From an uncultured Collinsella sp. (GTDB lineage Bacteria; Actinomycetota; Coriobacteriia; Coriobacteriales; Coriobacteriaceae), in NCBI GenBank assembly GCA_937995345.1, contig CALKKS010000008.1, positions 1 through 64,000 of the forward strand: a stretch of 64,000 nt of DNA, given 5' to 3'. A model generated the notes under the pieces. It was not told the DNA's origin, did no database searches, and saw only the letters and a list, made by a program, of their open reading frames with translations. Made by a program: the position numbers and the translations under genes. Positions 16,089 to 25,220 of the stretch are shown here, one piece after another. Every line of letters starts with the position of its first letter. The first letter of the stretch is position 1.

Positions 16089-19000
16089 CTAGGCCCGTGG
16101 TACGATCGGGCGGTTAACTTTGGCTAGCATATCAGAAGCGCACGAATCGAGCGCCCAGCTCCGGAAAGCCGAGAACTCCATGCGCGAGCGCAGGCCCTCC
16201 AAATAGCGAATCGACCTGCTCAGTTGCACGCGGCCGGGTTTTTCGGCCATCGCGATGCGACGGGTGTCGTCAAACCCCGAAACGCGACAGAAACCAAGCT
16301 CTTCGAAGATTCCCAGGCCGCTTTCCACCGAGCGCTCGTCGACCGGCGTGCGGGCATCGATGGCAAGGCACATCTGCGCGATGTCGATATCGCTCGCGCT
16401 AAAGGAATCGTCCCCGGTCTTGCCGCGGTTGGAGCGCCACATGGTCTGCAGCGCGCGATAGAGCGTGACGAGCTCGTCGCGCTCGGGCGCATAGCAGTCG
16501 AGTAGGCGCTCGTTAATGCGGGCGTCGCGCGACGAATAGAGCAGATGGATCACGGCAGGCTGGCCGTCGCGACCGGCGCGTCCGCTCATCTGATTGAACT
16601 CGATGGCGCCAAACGGCATGTGGTAGAGCACGACATGGCGGATATCGGGCAGGTTCACGCCCTCACCAAAGGCAGAGGTCGAAACGATGCAGCTGAGGCT
16701 TCCGTCTCGAAACGCTTCCTCGACACGGCGACGATCGGAGCGCGCAAGCCCCGCGTTGTAGAACGCGATGCGGGCCGCGCAATCGGGCACCCGCTTGCGC
16801 AGCGTCTTAGCAAGCGCCACGGACTGATCACGCGAGTTGACGTAGATGACGGTCTTCTCCCCCGTCGCGACGATGGACACCAGGCGGTTTTCGCGGCTCG
16901 CAAGGTCTCGGTCGTCCTCGAGCTGCAAGTTCTCGCGCACGGTCTCGTCGACCACCGTACGGGTAATCGGTAGCACGCGGGCGAGCTCGGCCACAACCGG
17001 AGCCGTTGCGGTGGCCGTCGTGGCCAGAACGACCGGGTCGCCCAGGGCCTTAAGGATATCGGGCATGTCGAGATAGGCGCTGCGGTCGCCGCCCTTGGCA
17101 AGACCGGCATGATGTGCCTCATCGATAACGACAAACCCGATACGCCCCGAGCGCGCAAAGCGGTCGCGATGAATGGACAGGAACTCGGGCGTCGTGAGCA
17201 CGATGCCGGTGCGGCCCGAAGCCAAGCCGGCAAACACGTCATCGCGCGCCGCCTCCACGGTTTCGCCGGTCAGCACGCCTACGCCAATGCCGAGCGCGGC
17301 CATCGTCGACGAGAGGTGATAGGCCTGGTCGGCAACGAGCGCACGCAGCGGATAGACAAAGATGCTCGCACGCCCGCGCAGGACCGCCTCGCGCGCGGCA
17401 TGCACATGGAAGATAAGAGACTTGCCGCGCCCCGTTCCCATAACGGCCAGAACACTTTGGTGATCGGCCAGGGCGTCGAGCGCCTCGACCTGCGCGCGGT
17501 GCGGCCGATTCGAGCCGATAAAGCTGTGAATGAGCGAGCGTGTGAGCTCGGTATAGGAAAGCTGGGCGAGCGTTTGGCGCTTGCGGGACTCCAGACGAAG
17601 ACCGGCGTCCGTAGGCTCCACGCCGCGGCGAAGCTCACATGCCGGGTCGTCAACGCAGGGCGCCGTGGTATCGCGGACCAAGACATCCTTGATCATGAGC
17701 TTGGGCTTTACGCGACCTTGCCAATGCTCAGCCACAGCCTCGAACACCAAGTCGACGGCGCTATCGCAATTGATGAGCTTATCGATCTGCGGCACGCGGA
17801 ACATAATGGCCGGCACACTCGCGGCGCCATCGGTCGCCACGAAGCGCATGTGCTCGCCGGTTTTGCCCACCACGGCGCGATCGCACATTGTCACGCCCTC
17901 GGCCGCCAACAGCGGCACCTTGTTGCCCTGGCCAAACGGCTCAAGACGGGAGATCTGCTCGATGGTCTCAATATTCAGCTCGGAGAGGTCGACGGTGGCA
18001 GCAACCTCGTCGGTGTCCTCAAAGTCCTCGGCGGGAAGCTCGGACAGCACGGCGGAAAGGCGGCGACGGAACTCGTCGAGCTTAGACGCCTCGATGGTCA
18101 CGCCTACCGCACCCGCATGCCCGCCGCGACGAATCAGCAGATCGGAACAGCGCTCGACGGCTTCGAACAGGTTGACCTTGCCCACCGAGCGACCCGAACC
18201 GCGCGCGATACCGTCTTCGATCGAGAACAGCAGCGCCGGCACGTGATAGCGGTTGGTCAGACGGCTCGCCACGATGCCCTTGACGCCCTCGTGCCAGCCC
18301 TCGCCGCCCACGACGATCGCGCGTCCGCCATCATAGGTCTCCTCGACCTTTGCCATGGCATCGCGCGTGAGTTCCGCCTCGATCTCGCGGCGCTGGCGGT
18401 TGATTTCCTCGAGCTCAGCCGCCAGCGCGCTTGCCTCGATAGGATCGCGGGCAAGCAGCAGGTCAAGTGCCAATTTTGGATCGGCCATGCGGCCGGCGAC
18501 GTTCAAACGGGGAATGAGCGAAAACGACAGGCCATCGGCCGTAATGCTAGAGAGGTCGGCCTTGGCGAGCGCGGCCAGCGCGATATAGCCGGGACGGGCC
18601 GTCACGCGCATCTGCTGGATGCCCTCGGCAACCAGCGCGCGGTTCTCGGGCGTGAGCGGCATCATGTCGGACACGGTGCCCAGCGCCGCAACCTCGATCA
18701 GCGAACGCCAATACGACGGCTTGCCCAAACGCTCACCCAAAACCTGCACCAGCTTGAGTGCCACACCGGCACCGGCAAGTTCACGCGAGGGACCCTCATC
18801 CTCGAGCTTTGGGTCGGTCAGAGGCACGCCCTGCGGCACCTGATCGGAGGGCTCGTGATGGTCCGTGACCACCAAATCGATCCCCAGGCTCTCCAGATAG
18901 GAAACCTCTTCCTTGGCGGCAATACCGTTATCGACGGTCACGATCAGGTTGGGTTGGGCGAGCTCGTTAACGCGGTCGAGCGCCGCGCGCGAAAGACCGT

Positions 19001-19376
19001 AGCCCTCGTCAAAGCGATGAGGAATAAACGGTGTGACATCGGCGCCAAACGTGCGCAGCGCCTCGGTCAATAGACAAGTCGACGTAATGCCGTCGACGTC
19101 AAAATCGCCAAAGACGGCGATGCGCTCGTGGCTGCGAATAGCACGCTCAACGCGGTCGGCAACGACCGCCATGCCCGGAATAACAAGCGGGTCGGCCCAG
19201 TCGCGATCGAGTGAAGGCGTCAAAAACAGCTGGCCTTCCTCGATGGATGTAATACCGTGCGCAACCATAATGCGCGCCACCAGCCCGGGTATGCCCAGGC
19301 CAGCCGAAAGCTCCTTTTCGAGCTCGGGGTTTTGCCGAGCGACCGCCCAGCGATGCGTCGTCTTAAGCGATGACAT
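16089..19376 (-). CDS. recJ: RecJ exonuclease fused to a RecQ-like helicase
   Basis: The N-terminal half is a RecJ 5'-3' single-strand DNA exonuclease: VFGDFDVDGITS (residue 90 region), VTVDNGIA, VVTDHHEPSD, GVKGIVASRL and RRGGHAGAVGVTIE. The C-terminal half is an SF2 helicase. It has a Walker A GTGRGKS near residue 650, DEAHHAG near 752, TSAFGEGVNLPD near 899 and QMSGRAGRDGQ near 930. Such motifs fit RecQ. Total length 1,095 residues is about twice a normal RecJ. A combined unwinding and resection enzyme for recombination repair is inferred. I use the ATG at 19376, which follows GGGGGTGGG; a GTG at 19421 is the alternative. Confidence 0.9.
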   Translation of the reverse strand: MSSLKTTHRWAVARQNPELEKELSAGLGIPGLVARIMVAHGITSIEEGQLFLTPSLDRDWADPLVIPGMAVVADRVERAIRSHERIAVFGDFDVDGITSTCLLTEALRTFGADVTPFIPHRFDEGYGLSRAALDRVNELAQPNLIVTVDNGIAAKEEVSYLESLGIDLVVTDHHEPSDQVPQGVPLTDPKLEDEGPSRELAGAGVALKLVQVLGERLGKPSYWRSLIEVAALGTVSDMMPLTPENRALVAEGIQQMRVTARPGYIALAALAKADLSSITADGLSFSLIPRLNVAGRMADPKLALDLLLARDPIEASALAAELEEINRQRREIEAELTRDAMAKVEETYDGGRAIVVGGEGWHEGVKGIVASRLTNRYHVPALLFSIEDGIARGSGRSVGKVNLFEAVERCSDLLIRRGGHAGAVGVTIEASKLDEFRRRLSAVLSELPAEDFEDTDEVAATVDLSELNIETIEQISRLEPFGQGNKVPLLAAEGVTMCDRAVVGKTGEHMRFVATDGAASVPAIMFRVPQIDKLINCDSAVDLVFEAVAEHWQGRVKPKLMIKDVLVRDTTAPCVDDPACELRRGVEPTDAGLRLESRKRQTLAQLSYTELTRSLIHSFIGSNRPHRAQVEALDALADHQSVLAVMGTGRGKSLIFHVHAAREAVLRGRASIFVYPLRALVADQAYHLSSTMAALGIGVGVLTGETVEAARDDVFAGLASGRTGIVLTTPEFLSIHRDRFARSGRIGFVVIDEAHHAGLAKGGDRSAYLDMPDILKALGDPVVLATTATATAPVVAELARVLPITRTVVDETVRENLQLEDDRDLASRENRLVSIVATGEKTVIYVNSRDQSVALAKTLRKRVPDCAARIAFYNAGLARSDRRRVEEAFRDGSLSCIVSTSAFGEGVNLPDIRHVVLYHMPFGAIEFNQMSGRAGRDGQPAVIHLLYSSRDARINERLLDCYAPERDELVTLYRALQTMWRSNRGKTGDDSFSASDIDIAQMCLAIDARTPVDERSVESGLGIFEELGFCRVSGFDDTRRIAMAEKPGRVQLSRSIRYLEGLRSRMEFSAFRSWALDSCASDMLAKVNRPIVPRA

Positions 19377-19484
19377 AGGCACCCACCCCCGATAGGGGCA
19401 GGTCGCCGCGATACCTCTCACGGTTCATAGCGATGAGTCCTCTGTGTATGCCCGCTTCGGCAGGCAGATCTGTTGAACGAATTT

Positions 19485-19490
19485 ATTATA
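19485..19490 (-). promoter_or_regulatory. Consensus -10 element upstream of recJ
   Basis: A perfect TATAAT reads on the minus strand about 110 bases before the RecJ start. The -35 region is weak. The rest of 19377-19652 contains no gene and is the divergent promoter region for recJ and the BASS transporter. Confidence 0.45.
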
Positions 19491-19652
19491 CCGTGCAGCG
19501 CGGACGCAAATCGCCTCGGCACGCCGCGGTTTCGGTAAACGATGCCGGTAATAGCCTCGAAATATTCGAGCGTTTCTGACGCGCGGACGCATGCGAGCGT
19601 CTAGCATATCCATTCAAAACTGATTCACGAGCAAAGGGAGTCACAAGCGCAT

Positions 19653-20651
19653 ATGAAGCAATGGATTGGACTGGGCAAGTTTCTCGCGGGGCACATGCAG
19701 ATCATCGTTCCAATTTGCGTGGCGCTCGGTGTGCTCTTTCCCCAGCAGATCGGCGTTCTCAAGCCCATCGTTCCCACCTTGTTTGCCTTTATGACATTTC
19801 AGGGCGCGCTGAGCAACACCTTTCACCAGGTGGCTGAGGTGTTCCATCGTCCGCTGCACCTGGTCTTGGCGTTGCTCGTCTCGGCGGTGCTTATCCCTAT
19901 CGCAGCCTATGCCATGGGGTCGTTATTCTTCGGCTCCAATCCCAACCTGGTCTGCGGCATCGTGCTCGAGTACAGCGTACCCGTGGCAGTCACTGCCTTT
20001 ATGTGGATCAGCATGTTCGGCGGCAACGGCCCGCTCGCGCTCACCATCATCCTGACGTCCTCGGTCATCTCACCTGTGACGATTCCTCTTACGCTCAAGC
20101 TCCTGCTGGGCGCCACCGTCTCGATCGACGTGCCGAGCATGATGCAGAATATGGCCTTTATGATCGCCATACCCGCCGTGCTCGGTATCGTCATTAACGA
20201 ACTCACGCGCGGCTGGGGCCACGAGAAACTCTCCCCCGCGCTCTCGCCCGCCTGCAAGTTCATGATGATGGGCGTTATCGCCTCCAACTCCACCGCCATG
20301 AGCGAGTACGTGCTGCACATGAATGTTGAGCGCTTGGAAGTCGCCCTCTTTATCCTGGTGTTCGCCATCAGCGGCTTTATCGTCGGCGTCTTGATCGCCC
20401 GGGCCCTGCATCTGCCGTATAGCGAGACGACCACCATGTGCTTTACCTGCGGTATGCGCAATATCTCTTCGGGCGCCGTCATCGCCACACAGTATTTTCC
20501 CGGCGAGGTCGTGTTCCCCGTCATGTGCGGAACACTGTTTCAGCAAGTGCTGGCCTCGATTATCGGGCATCTCTTTGAGCGCCTAACCGGCGAGGAGCGC
20601 GCCAAGCAGCGCAAGCGGGTCAAGGCCGGCCGCGACACGATGGCACGCTAG
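19653..20651 (+). CDS. BASS-family (bile acid:sodium symporter-like) transporter
   Basis: This 332-residue protein has about nine to ten membrane segments and the features of the bile acid:Na+ symporter family: a proline-rich core (YSVPVAVTAFMWIS), the VISPVTIPLTL segment, and TCGMRNISSGAV near the C-terminus with the conserved Arg-Asn. It ends in a basic cytoplasmic tail. Bacterial members carry bile acids, pantoate or other organic anions with sodium. In a gut organism bile acid uptake is possible but cannot be read from the sequence. A GGGAG lies about 12 bases before the ATG. It is convergent with the DUF4931 gene. Confidence 0.85.
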   Translation: MKQWIGLGKFLAGHMQIIVPICVALGVLFPQQIGVLKPIVPTLFAFMTFQGALSNTFHQVAEVFHRPLHLVLALLVSAVLIPIAAYAMGSLFFGSNPNLVCGIVLEYSVPVAVTAFMWISMFGGNGPLALTIILTSSVISPVTIPLTLKLLLGATVSIDVPSMMQNMAFMIAIPAVLGIVINELTRGWGHEKLSPALSPACKFMMMGVIASNSTAMSEYVLHMNVERLEVALFILVFAISGFIVGVLIARALHLPYSETTTMCFTCGMRNISSGAVIATQYFPGEVVFPVMCGTLFQQVLASIIGHLFERLTGEERAKQRKRVKAGRDTMAR

Positions 20652-20681
20652 ACCGTCCGCATGACGCGGGTGTTAGTCTTG

Positions 20682-21479
20682 CTATACGAGCGTTTCCAGA
20701 TGCGCGCGTAGGCGCTCAGCATCGATATCGAGCGTGGTCTCGGCATTGACCTGGGCCAGACGATAGCCCACAAAGTAGGGCGATACCACCCAACGCGGCA
20801 GAGCCTTGGCAATGGTCCGGCCGTCCATGTGGTAGAAGAACAAGTTGTACGACTCCGCGCGACCGCCGTGGTGCTCGTGCAGGATATAGCGCAGGGCCAC
20901 CTGAATCGCATCGGCAAACAGGTCCGCTTCGGCTTGGTCGCGGGCGTCGTCGCTGGCGGCGATTCCCTGTGGAGCCGAGACGTTGACCTCAAAGAACCCC
21001 ATGATCGGTTCGGCCGAGATAGTGATCGCGACCCTCCCCCGCCGCCAGACATCGATGCCTTCAAAGTTGGCTGAGGTCAGCGCCGCATAGCCGTCCTCCT
21101 GTTCCAAGCCCACAATCTGCATGTGTGGATGGACGAGGCTGCCGCCCGAAAGCGGGCCTTTATTCTTGTACATGAGCACACTGCGGTACTGTTGGGAATC
21201 GATCATCCGCTGCCAACAGCCCAGGGCAAACCGCATCACATGATGCAGCTCATCCGGTTCATAGGTCACCAGGTCGGCGTCGTGATTGGCCGACTCGATC
21301 AACACGGTCTGACGGGTGGCCCGCAAGGTCTTGAACTTATTCTCGAGCCAAATGCAGTCACCATCGCGCTGGATGATGTTGGCGAGCCCCTCCGTGTCGC
21401 AAAAGGGGCACGCGATGCCGGGACGACGGTTGTCGTCGGGTTTACCGTTCGCCTGCTGAACGTCAAATACGAGCGCCAC
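20682..21479 (-). CDS. DUF4931 / GalT-like nucleotidyltransferase-fold protein
   Basis: This 265-residue protein resembles galactose-1-phosphate uridylyltransferase and the HIT fold. It has a zinc-type CPFC near residue 24 and SLVHPHMQIVG, in which HPHMQ corresponds to the HPHxQ active-site loop. That is the pattern of DUF4931 proteins. Substrate is unknown; a nucleotidyl transfer or hydrolysis is likely from the motif. It uses a GTG start with GGGGGTG before it, 3 bases after the stop of cutC, so the two genes form an operon. A true GalT would usually be longer and sit with galK or galE, which are absent. Confidence 0.8.
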   Translation of the reverse strand: MALVFDVQQANGKPDDNRRPGIACPFCDTEGLANIIQRDGDCIWLENKFKTLRATRQTVLIESANHDADLVTYEPDELHHVMRFALGCWQRMIDSQQYRSVLMYKNKGPLSGGSLVHPHMQIVGLEQEDGYAALTSANFEGIDVWRRGRVAITISAEPIMGFFEVNVSAPQGIAASDDARDQAEADLFADAIQVALRYILHEHHGGRAESYNLFFYHMDGRTIAKALPRWVVSPYFVGYRLAQVNAETTLDIDAERLRAHLETLV

Positions 21480-21482
21480 AGA

Positions 21483-22160
21483 CTACACCCCCAGCGGCAC
21501 GATCTTGGTGCCGTGGAGCTCGGAGATGCCGAGCGCCGCCGCGACCGCGTCGCGATTTACCGTAGTGATGCCGCCGCCGGGAAGGATGGTCAAACGATCG
21601 CCCGCATACCCGATTAAACGAGCCAGGTGATCGAAATTATCCTCGATCGACGTACCGGCCGCGCCGCCATGCGTGAGGATGCGCGTAACGCCACAGTCGG
21701 CAAGTGTATCAATCGCATCGATCTGAGCCTCAGGCGAGAGCTGGTCAAATGCCATGTGGAAGGTGATGTCAAGGGGCTCGCGCTTGCACTCCTCGGTCGC
21801 GCAGCCCGTAGCCATAACGAGGGCACCGAGGGTGAGCTCGTCGAGCGCCCAGCCGCCAGCGCAGGGTTTGCAGCAGCCAAAGACCAAGCCGTCAACGCCG
21901 GCGCTCACGGCAAGACCCAGGTCCATCTCCATCATGCGCAGCTCATCCTGGTTGTAATGAAAGTCGCCACCACGCGAACGAATCATGCACATCACTCGCG
22001 CGTCATGCTCGTGAGCATAGCTGACTGTAGCGCTAATAACGCCGGCGGAAGGCGTGGTGCCACCGACGGCGAGGTTGTCACACAGCTCAATGCGCCCCGC
22101 ACCGGCCTCGATGGCCGCCGGCACCCGCTCAAAGTTCTCGGCACAAAACTCGTACAGCAT
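21483..22160 (-). CDS. cutC: CutC family protein
   Basis: The 225-residue protein is a TIM-barrel CutC homologue: YEFCAENFERVPAAIEAGAGRIELCDNLAVGGTTPS at the start, the MIRSRGGDFHYNQDELRMM strand, TFHMAFDQ and ILTHGGA. CutC was named for copper homeostasis in E. coli, but its biochemical role is still disputed. The start at 22160 is chosen because GGGGGT precedes it; the longer frame to 22217 lacks a site. It leads a two-gene unit with the DUF4931 protein. Upstream is a palindrome-rich intergenic region. Confidence 0.9.
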   Translation of the reverse strand: MLYEFCAENFERVPAAIEAGAGRIELCDNLAVGGTTPSAGVISATVSYAHEHDARVMCMIRSRGGDFHYNQDELRMMEMDLGLAVSAGVDGLVFGCCKPCAGGWALDELTLGALVMATGCATEECKREPLDITFHMAFDQLSPEAQIDAIDTLADCGVTRILTHGGAAGTSIEDNFDHLARLIGYAGDRLTILPGGGITTVNRDAVAAALGISELHGTKIVPLGV

Positions 22161-22220
22161 AGATAGACCCCCAAAGACAGCAGATGTTTTCCGACGGGCA
22201 TTGTCACACATCCCCATGAA

Positions 22221-22373
22221 GTTGCGGTGGAATAGAGACTGGTTTTGCCCCTGATGCCCTCTTTCAGTCTCTATTTCACCGCAACTGAAAAGGAATAGTC
22301 GTTGGGGACGTTCTTAATAGTCGTTGGGGACGTTCTTAAACGACTAGTCATTCAAGAACGTCCCCAACGACTA
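22221..22373. repeat. Composite palindromic intergenic element
   Basis: Two motifs lie side by side. The first is a 21-bp inverted repeat with one mismatch (22221-22241 with 22265-22285). The second is a 22-base unit in perfect tandem (22295-22316 and 22317-22338) followed by a 20-base inverted copy (22354-22373) carrying the core TCGTTGGGGACGTTCTT. No coding frame is present. The stacked near-perfect repeats resemble palindromic mobile elements more than terminators. Confidence 0.8.
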
Positions 22374-22413
22374 CCCCAAGTGCCAGAACCAATGTAACGC
22401 CGCAGGCAGAGGA

Positions 22414-22530
22414 CGGACAGCGAGCGGGCACCAGAGCGAACAAATTGGCATGAAAAGAGGGCGGCATAGACCTTCTGGTCATGCCGTCCTCTTTGAATGA
22501 CAAGTTGTCGCTATGGTGCCCGCGCAGCGT
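22414..22530 (-). terminator. Terminator of the liv operon inside a larger palindrome
   Basis: An inner stem (about 22454-22470 with 22478-22494, arms AAAGAGG/CCTCTTT and CGGCAT/ATGCCG) is followed by TTTTC on the minus strand. Outer segments around GCGGGCACCA and TGGTGCCCGC also pair, so the whole 115 bases form a nested palindrome. Confidence 0.6.
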
Positions 22531-22535
22531 CGGCC

Positions 22536-22565
22536 GGTTACGGCGTTTGGTAAAACGCCGTAACC
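22536..22565 (-). terminator. Perfect hairpin directly after livF
   Basis: A 13-bp perfect stem with loop GGTA (22536-22548 with 22553-22565) begins two bases after the livF stop. There is no T run, so it may protect the 3' end of the liv mRNA rather than terminate. Confidence 0.55.
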
Positions 22566-22567
22566 AT

Positions 22568-23281
22568 CTAGCCGCCCAAGTAGGCTTTGCGGACGTTATC
22601 GTCGTGCAGGAGCTCTTGGCCCGTGCCGGTCATGGTGATCTTGCCGGTCTCGAGCACGTAGCCGCGTGTGGCGATGGAAAGTGCCATCTGCGCGTTCTGT
22701 TCAACCAGAAGCACCGTGGTGCCGGCCTTGTGCAGGTCCTCGACAATCTGGAAGATCTGCTCAATCAGAATCGGCGCCAAACCCATGGAAGGCTCATCGA
22801 GCATGAGCAGCTTGGGGTTACTCATAAGGGCGCGCCCCATAACGAGCATCTGCTGCTCGCCGCCCGAAAGGGTGCCGGCGACCTGGCGACGGCGCTCCTT
22901 CAAGCGCGGGAACTGCTCGTAGACGCGCTCAAGGCCCGGAGCCACCGTGGACTTGGGCTGTGTATAGGCGCCCATCTCCAGGTTCTCCTCGACCGTCATC
23001 TGCAAAAAGGCGCGACGCCCCTCGGGGACCTGGGCCAGGCCCTTGCCCACCAGCTTGTCGGCAGGCGTATGGGTAATGTCCTCGCCCATAAACTTGATGG
23101 AGCCGGTCTTGGAGCGCAGCAGGCCCGAAACGGTTTTTAGCGTCGTGGACTTACCGGCGCCGTTGGCACCGATCAAGGCCACGATCTCACCCTCGTTGAC
23201 GTTAAAGGAGATGTCCTTGATGGCGTGGATGGCGCCGTACCAGACGTTGATGTTGTAGACGAAAAGCATCGGCTCTGCCAT
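22568..23281 (-). CDS. livF: Branched-chain amino acid ABC transporter, ATP-binding protein LivF
   Basis: LivF is one of two ATPases that power the LivHM permease. The 237 residues contain Walker A GANGAGKST (about 37-45), signature LSGGEQQ, Walker B LLMLDEPSMGL and the switch His in LLVEQNAQ, the LivF form. The C-terminus KAYLGG is typical. It is the last gene of livJ2-livJ1-livH-livM-livG-livF, starts right at the livG stop codon, and is followed by two hairpins. Confidence 0.95.
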   Translation of the reverse strand: MAEPMLFVYNINVWYGAIHAIKDISFNVNEGEIVALIGANGAGKSTTLKTVSGLLRSKTGSIKFMGEDITHTPADKLVGKGLAQVPEGRRAFLQMTVEENLEMGAYTQPKSTVAPGLERVYEQFPRLKERRRQVAGTLSGGEQQMLVMGRALMSNPKLLMLDEPSMGLAPILIEQIFQIVEDLHKAGTTVLLVEQNAQMALSIATRGYVLETGKITMTGTGQELLHDDNVRKAYLGG

Positions 23282-24142
23282 TTAGTTCTCCCCCTTATCC
23301 TGCTTACCCAGATACGCCTCGATAACGGCATCGTTGTTCTGGATTTCCTCCGCCGTGCCCTTGGCGATGACCTTGCCAAAGTTAAGCACGCAGATGCCCT
23401 CACAGATGTTCATAACGAGCGACATATCATGCTCGATAAGCATGATGGCGATGCCGAAGGTGTCGCGGATCTTGACAATGTTCTCCATAAGCTCCGCGGT
23501 CTCGGACGGGTTCATGCCGGCGGCAGGCTCGTCGAGCAGCAGTAGCTTGGGGTTGGTGGCAAGCGCGCGGACGATCTCCAGACGACGCTGGGCGCCATAA
23601 GGCAGCGCGCCGGCCTGCTCGTTAGCCAGGTGCTCCATATCAAAGATGGACAGCAGCTCCATGGCGCGCTCGTGGGCGGCCTTCTCGTGCTTCCAATATG
23701 TCGGCAGGCGCAGCACGCCCTCAAAGCCGGAGTAGCGCTCCTGGTTGTGCAGGCCGACCTTAACGTTATCCTCCACCGTCATGGTGTTGAACAGGCGAAT
23801 GTTCTGGAAGGTACGGGCAATACCCATGCGGTTGACCTGATAGACCGACTTGCCCGAGGTGTCCTCGCCGTCGAGCAGGATGGTGCCGTGCGTGGGCTGA
23901 TACACCTTGGTGAGCAGGTTGAAGACCGTGGTCTTACCGGCACCGTTGGGACCGATGAGACCGGCGATCTCGGTCTTGCCGATGGTTAGGCTAAAGTCGT
24001 CGACCGCCTTAAGGCCGCCGAATTCAATGCCCAGGTGGATGCACTCGAGTGCCGGGCGCTCGCCCAGGTCGCGATCGGGAACGATGGCGCCAGAAGGATA
24101 CGGGACCATCTTGCCCTTGTTGAACTCAAATTTACTGGGCAT
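23282..24142 (-). CDS. livG: Branched-chain amino acid ABC transporter, ATP-binding protein LivG
   Basis: LivG is the second ATPase of the importer. The protein has Walker A GPNGAGKTTVF, the long LivG-specific insertion with RTFQNIRLFNTMTV, a signature in LPYGAQRRLEI, Walker B LLLLDEPAAGMN and IEHDMSLVM. The start at 24142 is chosen because GGAGG lies 9 bases before it; this makes it overlap the end of livM by 11 bases and gives 286 residues. About 40 residues precede the ABC domain and are not family-typical, with no signal features. Confidence 0.95.
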   Translation of the reverse strand: MPSKFEFNKGKMVPYPSGAIVPDRDLGERPALECIHLGIEFGGLKAVDDFSLTIGKTEIAGLIGPNGAGKTTVFNLLTKVYQPTHGTILLDGEDTSGKSVYQVNRMGIARTFQNIRLFNTMTVEDNVKVGLHNQERYSGFEGVLRLPTYWKHEKAAHERAMELLSIFDMEHLANEQAGALPYGAQRRLEIVRALATNPKLLLLDEPAAGMNPSETAELMENIVKIRDTFGIAIMLIEHDMSLVMNICEGICVLNFGKVIAKGTAEEIQNNDAVIEAYLGKQDKGEN

Positions 24143-25211
24143 CGGCTGCCACCTCCTTCTTGGGAGCAAAGCGGTCCTTGACGCGACCGAAGAACGCCTT
24201 GAGCTGCGGATTGTTGGTAAAGATCATGACCAGGATCAGCACGATGGCGTAGATGAGCATGCGGTAGTCCGAGAACTGGCGGAGCAGCTCGGGAAGCACC
24301 GTGAGCAACGCCGCCGCGATGACGGAGCCGCGCATGTTGCCCAAACCGCCCAGGACCACGAACACCAGGATGAGGATGGACGTGTTGAAGTCGAACTTGG
24401 TGGCGGAGAGCTGCGAGAAGTTACCGCCGAAGAGGGCTCCGGCAGCACCGGCGAGGGCAGCGGAAACCACGAAGGCGATCATGCGGTACTGAGTGACGGA
24501 GATGCCCACGGACTCGGCAGCGATCTTGTTATCGCGCACGGCCATGATGGCACGACCGGTACGGCTGCGAACCAGGTTAAGTACAATCACGAGCGCGACC
24601 ATGACCAGGATGGCGCCGGCAAGGAAAGTCGAGTACGTCGACACGCCCGATGCGCCCTGCGCGCCCTTGATGATGGCGGTGCCGTCCTCGAGCAGGTGCA
24701 GGTCGTCGATCGTGGAGTTACCTGTGATGTTAAAGATCACATGCAGGCCGCGGGAGTCGACGCCCACGATAAGGCAGGTGACGATCTCTTTGATGATCTC
24801 GCCAAAGGCCAGCGTCACGATAGCCAGGTAATCGCCGCTCAGGCGAAGGACCGGGATGCCGATCAAGAAGCCCAGGATGGCGGCAGCGATGGCACCGACC
24901 ACGATGCTGATGATCAGGCGCACCGGATCGGAGGGAACGGTGCTCTCCAGCGCGACGGCGGTGACGATTCCCGTATAGGCACCGACACTCATAAAGCCCG
25001 CGTGGCCCAGCGACAAGTCGCCCGCGATGCCGACGACGAGGTTGAGGGAGATGGCCATGACGATGTAGGCCGTAATGGGAACCAGCTGACCGGCGATCAT
25101 GCGCGGGATCATGTGGTTAGACTGCATAAAGAACACGATGGCAAATGCCACGATGCACATGGCGTACGTAACAAAGTCGTGACGCGTCTGCTTGTCTTTA
25201 AGAAACTTCAT
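24132..25211 (-). CDS. livM: Branched-chain amino acid ABC transporter, permease LivM
   Basis: LivM is one half of the membrane channel. The 359-residue protein has about nine membrane segments, the loop GLAGDLSLGHAGFMSVGAYTG-like segment and the cytoplasmic EAA-like GRAIMAVRDNKIAAESVGI loop that contacts the ATPase. The ATG at 25211 follows AGGTGAG at good spacing. A GTG at 25220, touching the livH stop, is an alternative. Coupled translation with livH and livG is evident from the tight spacing. Confidence 0.95.
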   Translation of the reverse strand: MKFLKDKQTRHDFVTYAMCIVAFAIVFFMQSNHMIPRMIAGQLVPITAYIVMAISLNLVVGIAGDLSLGHAGFMSVGAYTGIVTAVALESTVPSDPVRLIISIVVGAIAAAILGFLIGIPVLRLSGDYLAIVTLAFGEIIKEIVTCLIVGVDSRGLHVIFNITGNSTIDDLHLLEDGTAIIKGAQGASGVSTYSTFLAGAILVMVALVIVLNLVRSRTGRAIMAVRDNKIAAESVGISVTQYRMIAFVVSAALAGAAGALFGGNFSQLSATKFDFNTSILILVFVVLGGLGNMRGSVIAAALLTVLPELLRQFSDYRMLIYAIVLILVMIFTNNPQLKAFFGRVKDRFAPKKEVAADAQ

Positions 25212-25220
25212 AACGCTCAC

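Noticed and set aside
17109..19073. A 654-residue plus-strand frame opposite recJ
   Set aside because: It is antisense to conserved RecJ and helicase motifs, is composed of His/Arg/Gly-rich random-like sequence and has no start context.
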